From: Paludibaculum sp.
GTDB taxonomy: Bacteria; Acidobacteriota; Terriglobia; Bryobacterales; Bryobacteraceae
DNA: 63,550 bases
Reading direction: 5' to 3'
Assembly (NCBI GenBank): GCA_029973955.1
Contig: JARKQJ010000181.1
Location: forward strand, 1 to 63,550
Shown: positions 58,999 through 63,550 of the stretch, in pieces
Numbering within the stretch: position 1 is the first letter of the stretch
How the letters are laid out: the number at the start of each line of letters is the position of its first letter
Notes under the pieces: model-generated
The model's input: the letters and a program-made list of their open reading frames with translations, nothing else
The model's database searches: none
Told to the model about the DNA's origin: nothing
Made by a program: the position numbers and the translations under genes

Positions 58999-61449
58999 AT
59001 GAAGAACTTCGGCCAGGATGTGCGATTCGCTCTCAGATTGTTCCGCGGCAACCCGGGCTTCACTGCCGTGGCAGTGCTCACTCTGGCGCTGGGCATCGCG
59101 GCCAACACCACGGTGTTCGGCTGGATCGATCACCTGTTGCTGAATCCCTTCCCGGGCGCGGCCCGCCCCAACGAACTGGTACTGCTCGAAACCGCCACGC
59201 GCGATGGAGAGGTCCTGGTCAACAACTCCTTCATGGACTACAAGGACTATCGCGACCACCTGCGCCTCTTCAGCGGTCTCGCGGCCACTCGCTTCACCCG
59301 CACCTATCTCGGCGAACAACGCGGATCGAAGATGGTCTTCGTGGAACTCGTCTCGCGGAACTTCTTTGAGGTGCTGGAGGTCCCTGCCGCGCTCGGCCGC
59401 ACGTTCCGCTCCGATGAATGCATCGACAAGGCCGCCACCTGCTCCCAGGCCGTCATCAGCAACAAGCTCTGGCGCTCGCACTATCGAAGCGATCCGGCGA
59501 TCATCGGCAAGACCATCCGCCTCAACAAACACAGCTTCACCGTCATCGGCGTCGCCCCGGAATCGTTCAATGGCGCCTTTGCCGGCCTGGCCTTCGACGT
59601 CTGGACACCTCTAAACTGGGCCGAAGAACTCGGCACCGGGAACGGCACCCTGAACTCCCGCGGAACCCGCGATCTCACCACCACCGTCGGCCGCCTCCGC
59701 CCGGGTGTCACGCTCGCTCAGGCCCAGGCCGAGGTCGCCTCCATCGCCTCTCAACTCGAAGTCTCCGACCCCCGCAACAACCGCAGCATCACCAATCGCG
59801 TCGTCCGCGCCGTCGACGGCCACAACGGCGCCCAGCTTTTGCTCCAGGGCCCCCTCCGCATGTTGATGGCAGTCTGCGTGGTGCTGCTCCTCATCGTCTG
59901 TGCCAACGTCGCCAATCTGCTGCTGGCCCACATGGTCTCGCGCCAGCGCGAGTTCACCATTCGCATGGCGCTGGGTTCGCAGTCCGGCCGGCTCGTCCAG
60001 CAGGTTCTGACGGAGACCCTCTTGCTGGCGGCGGCCGGAGCCATTGTCGGCATCGTACTCTCGCAGTGGATGGGCCAGGTACTCACCGCATTACTGCCCC
60101 CCAACGATGTGCCGCTGGCGTTCGACCGTCCGGCCAGTATGCGCACCCTGATCTTTACCGTCCTGGTCACCGGCTTCGCCACCATTCTGGCCGGAGTCGC
60201 CCCCGCGTGGTTCACCGCGCGCGCCAATCTCAGCGAGTCCCTCAAACAGGGCGGCCGCTCCGAGGCCGGCACCGGCTCCCACCGGCTCCGTTCCCTCCTC
60301 GTGATCGCTGAAGTCGCCCTCGCCTCCATCGCCATCATCGGGGCCGGACTCTTCCTGCGTAGCTTCCACAACGCCACTGCCATCCACCCAGGCTTCGCCA
60401 CCGCCAATATCATCACTGGCAACTACTACCTCTCCCCCGCCGGCTATACCGGCCCGCAGCAGCACGAGTTCTGCCGCCGCCTGCGTGAACGGCTCGAGGC
60501 CACCCCCGGCATCGCCGCCGTCTCCTACACCGATTCCACCCCGCTCCAGTTCGGCCCCAGTCCCTGGCACCAGATCATCGTCGAAGGCTACGATCCAGCC
60601 CCCGGCGAAGACATGAACATCCACCGCAGCCTCATCCCCCCCGGCTACTTCTCCCTGATGGAGATCCCTCTGCTCGAAGGCCGCGATTTCACCTCCGCCG
60701 ACGACGCCAAAGCGCCCCGGGTCATGATCGTCAACCAGACCTTTGCCCGCCGCTACTATCCCAATCAGCCCGTGCTCGGCCGGAGAGTGAGGATCGGCAA
60801 CGGCTGGTGGACCATCGTCGGCCTGGCCAAAGACTCCAAGTACCACAAGCAACTCGAAGGTGCCACGCCCTACTACTACATGCCCTTCGACCAGTGGTTC
60901 GCCCCCGGACTCAACTTCTCCATGCTCGTCAAGACCAAAGGCGACGCCGCATTGGCCACCCGGCTCCTGCGCCGCGAGTCCCTCGCCCTGAACCCCGACG
61001 CGCAGGTCTACAACATCCTGCCGCTCGATCAGGCCATCGGCAGCGCCCTCTACCCCCAGCGCGTCGCCGCCAGCCTCCTCAGCGTCGTCGGCGGCGTCGC
61101 GCTCCTGCTCGCTACCATCGGGCTCTACAGCGTCATGAGCTTCGCCGTCGGCCGCCGCAGCCGCGAAATCGGCCTGCGCGTCGCCCTCGGCGCACGCCGC
61201 GCCCAGATCGCAGCCATGATCATGCGCCAGGGCCTCTACATGGTCCTGCCCGGGCTCCTCCTCGGCGTCATCGCCGGCATCGCACTCTCCCGCGTCGTCT
61301 CCTCCGTCCTGGTCGGAGTCTCCGCCGTCGATCCGCTCGTTTACCTCGGCGCCGCCCTCTTCCTCGCCGCCTGCGCCGCCCTCGCCTGCTACCTGCCCAC
61401 TCGCCGCGCCCTTTCCGTCCCACCCAACACTGCCTTGCGCTGTGAATGA
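58999..61449 (+). CDS. ADOP-type duplicated FtsX/MacB permease
   Basis: An 816-aa permease with two MacB_PCD-FtsX modules. Motifs: QDVRFALRLFRGNPGFTAVAVLTLALGIAANTTVF at the start, REFTIRMALGSQSGRLVQQ after the first FtsX part, and REIGLRVALGARRAQIAAM in the second. It lacks the cytoplasmic prefix domain and has neither an ATPase nor a PadR gene adjacent, so it is an orphan. ATG at 58999 has no clear Shine-Dalgarno. Divergent from the DUF2239 gene with 205 bp between. Confidence 0.92.
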   Translation: MKNFGQDVRFALRLFRGNPGFTAVAVLTLALGIAANTTVFGWIDHLLLNPFPGAARPNELVLLETATRDGEVLVNNSFMDYKDYRDHLRLFSGLAATRFTRTYLGEQRGSKMVFVELVSRNFFEVLEVPAALGRTFRSDECIDKAATCSQAVISNKLWRSHYRSDPAIIGKTIRLNKHSFTVIGVAPESFNGAFAGLAFDVWTPLNWAEELGTGNGTLNSRGTRDLTTTVGRLRPGVTLAQAQAEVASIASQLEVSDPRNNRSITNRVVRAVDGHNGAQLLLQGPLRMLMAVCVVLLLIVCANVANLLLAHMVSRQREFTIRMALGSQSGRLVQQVLTETLLLAAAGAIVGIVLSQWMGQVLTALLPPNDVPLAFDRPASMRTLIFTVLVTGFATILAGVAPAWFTARANLSESLKQGGRSEAGTGSHRLRSLLVIAEVALASIAIIGAGLFLRSFHNATAIHPGFATANIITGNYYLSPAGYTGPQQHEFCRRLRERLEATPGIAAVSYTDSTPLQFGPSPWHQIIVEGYDPAPGEDMNIHRSLIPPGYFSLMEIPLLEGRDFTSADDAKAPRVMIVNQTFARRYYPNQPVLGRRVRIGNGWWTIVGLAKDSKYHKQLEGATPYYYMPFDQWFAPGLNFSMLVKTKGDAALATRLLRRESLALNPDAQVYNILPLDQAIGSALYPQRVAASLLSVVGGVALLLATIGLYSVMSFAVGRRSREIGLRVALGARRAQIAAMIMRQGLYMVLPGLLLGVIAGIALSRVVSSVLVGVSAVDPLVYLGAALFLAACAALACYLPTRRALSVPPNTALRCE

Positions 61450-61529
61450 GATCCACCCGCCGGGGCGGCTCCCACCTCCCTGCCGCTCCGGCTTCTCCCA
61501 CTCCAGCAAATCCTTAAACGAACTTTGTC

Positions 61530-61570
61530 TTGACGCCGCATTCGTAATCCTATATTCTCTAGTGAGAATA
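61530..61570 (+). promoter_or_regulatory. Promoter and probable operator for the Rrf2-cysK unit
   Basis: -35 TTGACG (61530-61535), a 17-bp spacer and -10 TATTCT (61553-61558). The -10 lies in a perfect inverted repeat TATTCTC-TAGT-GAGAATA (61553-61559 and 61564-61570), just upstream of the Rrf2 gene. A dimeric Rrf2 protein could bind it and block its own transcription. Confidence 0.6.
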
Positions 61571-61575
61571 GGGAC

Positions 61576-62013
61576 ATGCAGACTGCCACGCTCATGAACG
61601 TCTCCGTCAAGTGCGAGTACGCACTGCGGGCCATCCTCGAACTCGCCCTGCGGTCCGGGGAAGAGCCTACACGCATCGCCGATGTCGCCGCCAGCCAGCA
61701 GATTCCGCAGAAATTCCTTGAGACCATCCTCGCTGAACTGAAAAAGAGCGGTTTCCTGGAATCCAAGCGCGGCGCCGAAGGCGGCTATATGCTGGCTCGG
61801 CCCGCGGAGATGATCACCGTGGGGCAGGTTCTCCGGAGTGTCGAAGGCGGGCGCACCGGGCGGGCCACGCTCGATAACCCCGGGCCCCTGGAAACATTCT
61901 GGGGCCGCGTGGACAACGCTGTGGCCGCCGTGATCGACCGTACAACTTTTGCCGAACTGGCACGCGAATGGCGGGAACGCCAAACGAGATTCGTGCCGAA
62001 CTGGGAGATCTAA
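61576..62013 (+). CDS. Rrf2-family transcriptional regulator (CymR/IscR-like)
   Basis: A 145-aa Rrf2 winged-helix protein: VSVKCEYALRAILELAL...RIADVAASQQIPQKFLETILAELKKSGFLESKRGAEGGYMLARP is the DNA-binding region. The three Cys that bind an iron-sulfur cluster in IscR are missing, so it is closer to CymR, which controls cysteine genes by contact with CysK. The gene directly downstream is cysK (9 bp), so a CymR-like cysteine switch is likely. An alternative start at 61594 exists. Confidence 0.88.
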   Translation: MQTATLMNVSVKCEYALRAILELALRSGEEPTRIADVAASQQIPQKFLETILAELKKSGFLESKRGAEGGYMLARPAEMITVGQVLRSVEGGRTGRATLDNPGPLETFWGRVDNAVAAVIDRTTFAELAREWRERQTRFVPNWEI

Positions 62014-62022
62014 AAGGAAACC

Positions 62023-62982
62023 ATGAGAATCTACGAGGACAATTCGTTCAGTATCGGCCGCACTCCACTGGTGCGGTTGAACCGTGTCACGGCCGGCGCC
62101 GGCGCCACCGTGCTCGCTAAGATTGAAGGCCGTAACCCGGCCTACTCCGTCAAGTGCCGCATCGGCGCTTCCATGGTCTGGGATGCCGAAGCCCGCGGCG
62201 TACTCAAACCCGGCAAGGAACTGGTGGAACCCACCTCCGGCAACACCGGGATCGCCCTCGCCTTCGTGGCCGCCGCCCGCGGCTACCCCATCACCCTCAC
62301 CATGCCGGAAACCATGTCCATCGAGCGCCGCAAGGTGCTCAAGGTCTTCGGCGCCAATCTGGTTCTAACAGAGGGCGCCAAAGGCATGAAGGGCGCCATC
62401 GCCAAAGCCGAGGAGATCCAGTCCAGCGACCCGGACCGCTACGTCCTCCTGCAGCAGTTCCAGAACCAGGCCAACCCCCAGATTCACTTCGAGACCACCG
62501 GCCCCGAGATCTGGGAAGACACGGACGGCGCTATCGACGTCCTCGTTTCCGGCGTCGGCACCGGCGGCACCATTACCGGCATCTCCCGCTACATCAAGCA
62601 GACCAAGGGGAAGGCCATCACCTCCGTCGCCGTGGAGCCCACCGCCAGCCCCGTCATCACCCAGGTCCGCGCCGGCCAACCCCTCCAACCCGGCCCGCAT
62701 AAGATCCAGGGCCTCGGCGCCGGCTTCATCCCCGGCACTCTCGACCTCTCCGTGATCGACCAGGTGGAGCAGGTCACGAACGAGGAGTCCATGGAGATGG
62801 CCCGCCGCCTTGCCTCGGAAGAGGGCATCCTCAGCGGCATCTCCTGCGGCGCCGCCGCCGTCGCCGCTGTCCGCCTCGCCCATCAGCCCGAGTTCAAGGG
62901 CAAGACCATCGTTGTCGTCCTGCCTGACGCCGGCGAACGTTACCTCACCTCCGCGCTCTTTGAAGGCATGTTCACCGAGTAG
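62023..62982 (+). CDS. cysK: Cysteine synthase A (O-acetylserine sulfhydrylase)
   Basis: A 319-aa PLP enzyme forming cysteine from O-acetylserine and sulfide. The Schiff-base Lys is in [33 protein letters not shown] binds substrate and [10 protein letters not shown] binds the phosphate. SVKCRIG matches the CysK version. It is co-transcribed with the Rrf2 regulator, and a strong intrinsic terminator follows. Confidence 0.95.
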   Translation: MRIYEDNSFSIGRTPLVRLNRVTAGAGATVLAKIEGRNPAYSVKCRIGASMVWDAEARGVLKPGKELVEPTSGNTGIALAFVAAARGYPITLTMPETMSIERRKVLKVFGANLVLTEGAKGMKGAIAKAEEIQSSDPDRYVLLQQFQNQANPQIHFETTGPEIWEDTDGAIDVLVSGVGTGGTITGISRYIKQTKGKAITSVAVEPTASPVITQVRAGQPLQPGPHKIQGLGAGFIPGTLDLSVIDQVEQVTNEESMEMARRLASEEGILSGISCGAAAVAAVRLAHQPEFKGKTIVVVLPDAGERYLTSALFEGMFTE

Positions 62983-63005
62983 CACCCAACGCTGAATCCT
63001 CAGAC

Positions 63006-63047
63006 AACGGCCCGCCGGTAACCCCCGGCGGGCCGTTCTGCGTTTCT
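63006..63047 (+). terminator. Intrinsic terminator after cysK
   Basis: AACGGCCCGCCGG (63006-63018) and CCGGCGGGCCGTT (63025-63037) are a perfect 13-bp stem with a 6-nt loop, starting 24 bp past the cysK stop, followed by the T-rich CTGCGTTTCT. Confidence 0.85.
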
Positions 63048-63290
63048 GCCCATGGAACGCTTTGCCGCCCACCTTCGTCCAATAAAACAGAAAAGGTCGA
63101 TTATGTTGTTGCCGAAGAGTTTCACGCAGGCGCCGGCGGGAAAGGGTAATTGGGAGAGGGGGTTGCGGGCGCCAGGTTGGGTGTTGGGGTGTTTGGCGCC
63201 CGCTCTCGTAACGGGGATTGACTATATAGACGAGCAGGTTTCGCAATCCGGTTACCGCTGAGGGCAATGAGTTTTGTAAATAAATAGGAC

Positions 63291-63319
63291 TTGCGTCGAT
63301 TCGCTTTTTGTTCTAATAT
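63291..63319 (+). promoter_or_regulatory. Candidate sigma70 promoter for the last gene
   Basis: TTGCGT (63291-63296), a 17-bp spacer, TAATAT (63314-63319), in an unusually AT-rich stretch, 33 bp upstream of the ATG at 63352. The -10 matches the consensus at 4 of 6 positions. Confidence 0.45.
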
Positions 63320-63351
63320 GAGTTGGCGAAGTAAAGGCGAAGGAGGACGCC

Positions 63352-63550
63352 ATGAATCTGGCACTGCCCCTCGGACCCGCTGGCTGGACCCGCCCAGAGT
63401 GGGTGCGCCACGTCTTCGGCAAAACCGGCACCCGCGGCTGGCACCCTCTCGACATCCTCAGCCGTTACACGAACCTCGCCGAGATCGACCGGACTTGGCA
63501 GGAACCCTTGAAACCGGAGATCGCCCGGCTCTACGTCGCGAAAGTGGAAC
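63352..63550 (+). CDS. Unrecognised protein, N-terminal part cut by window edge
   Basis: An open frame of 66 codons runs to the edge (NLALPLGPAGWTRPEWVRHVFGKTGTRGWHPLDILSRYTN...). AGGAGG lies 5 nt upstream of the ATG and a plausible promoter precedes it, so the gene is real. The sequence is rich in Trp and Arg and shows no motif I know. No signal peptide. Confidence 0.6.
   Translation, partial: MNLALPLGPAGWTRPEWVRHVFGKTGTRGWHPLDILSRYTNLAEIDRTWQEPLKPEIARLYVAKVE

Larger units (their letters stand above)
62983..63351. other. Gene-free region between cysK and the partial gene
   Basis: These 369 bp contain the cysK terminator (63006-63037), a perfect inverted repeat GCGGGCGCCA/TGGCGCCCGC (63165-63174 and 63194-63203, 19-nt loop), and a promoter at 63291-63319. 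Composition shifts toward A+T from about 63220. No RNA gene family was recognised. Confidence 0.6.

Noticed and set aside
1..63550. CRISPR arrays, tRNA or rRNA genes, insertion sequences, prophage
   Set aside because: No repeat-spacer pattern, no tRNA-like cloverleaf or CCA end, no transposase or phage gene was seen in either strand. Only the four-unit repeat at 37900-37983 is tandem, and it is too short and too regular for CRISPR.

Overview
The window is about 63.5 kb of high-GC, gene-dense bacterial chromosome. It most likely comes from an acidobacterium of the Solibacter/Bryobacter/Paludibaculum type. That placement is inferred from gene content: three long duplicated MacB/FtsX-type permeases of the acidobacterial ADOP kind (one with a PadR repressor beside it), NxxGxxAF-repeat and BNR secreted proteins, Tat-leader sugar enzymes, bacillithiol deacetylase BshB1 and DUF2239. 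No rRNA, tRNA, CRISPR array, insertion sequence or prophage was seen. About 64 genes are supported, including two cut by the window ends.

Layout. 1-5.4 kb (minus strand): an efflux-type operon of membrane-fusion protein, ABC ATPase, 86-aa membrane protein, duplicated permease, second ABC ATPase and the start of a response regulator. 5.6-17.4 kb: a 929-aa secreted repeat protein, a lipoprotein amidase divergent from an aldo/keto reductase, an acetyl-xylan-esterase-like enzyme, then a minus-strand sugar-related cluster (TPP enzyme, Tat-leader mannonate dehydratase, ADP-ribosylglycohydrolase, Gfo/Idh oxidoreductase). 17.4-26.5 kb: PLP decarboxylase, hybrid histidine kinase, DUF4380-like protein, alpha/beta hydrolase, PyrD and RidA, then an ECF sigma/anti-sigma operon. 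26.8-34.8 kb: aminotransferase, LuxR-type regulator, an NfrB-like glycosyltransferase with a C-terminal MshEN-like region, two tandem tiny CxxCH proteins, hemerythrin, methyltransferase, pseudouridine synthase, BON protein and a DapA-like aldolase. 34.8-44.9 kb: AsmA-like protein, sialidase, ADOP with PadR, DJ-1/PfpI next to a remnant of the RNA-repair enzyme Pnkp, MgtC, and a BNR/MoaD-like pair. 44.9-51.1 kb: one long minus-strand run (unknown secreted protein, membrane-anchored methyltransferase, CehA-like/esterase fusion, PfkB kinase, rhomboid, BshB1). 51.2-63.5 kb: SSB, a MerB-like lyase with an in-frame UGA, TPR protein, thioesterase, Hfq-like protein, AspRS, YfhO-like membrane protein, a third ADOP, and an Rrf2 regulator next to cysK.

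The most exciting item is the MerB (organomercurial lyase)-like gene at 51715-52359. A single in-frame UGA stands exactly where MerB has catalytic Cys159. The reading frame resumes with MerB-like sequence. Twelve nucleotides after the UGA is a perfect 7-bp hairpin with a GGUC loop, closely matching the geometry and loop of the E. coli fdhF SECIS. I read this as a selenocysteine-containing MerB-family lyase rather than a pseudogene. Other notable items are the Pnkp relic joined in frame to DJ-1, the CehA-like/esterase fusion, the NfrB-like gene whose only plausible start lies inside a terminator stem, four tandem hairpin repeats after the sialidase gene, and four convergent gene pairs whose stop codons overlap by exactly 4 bp.
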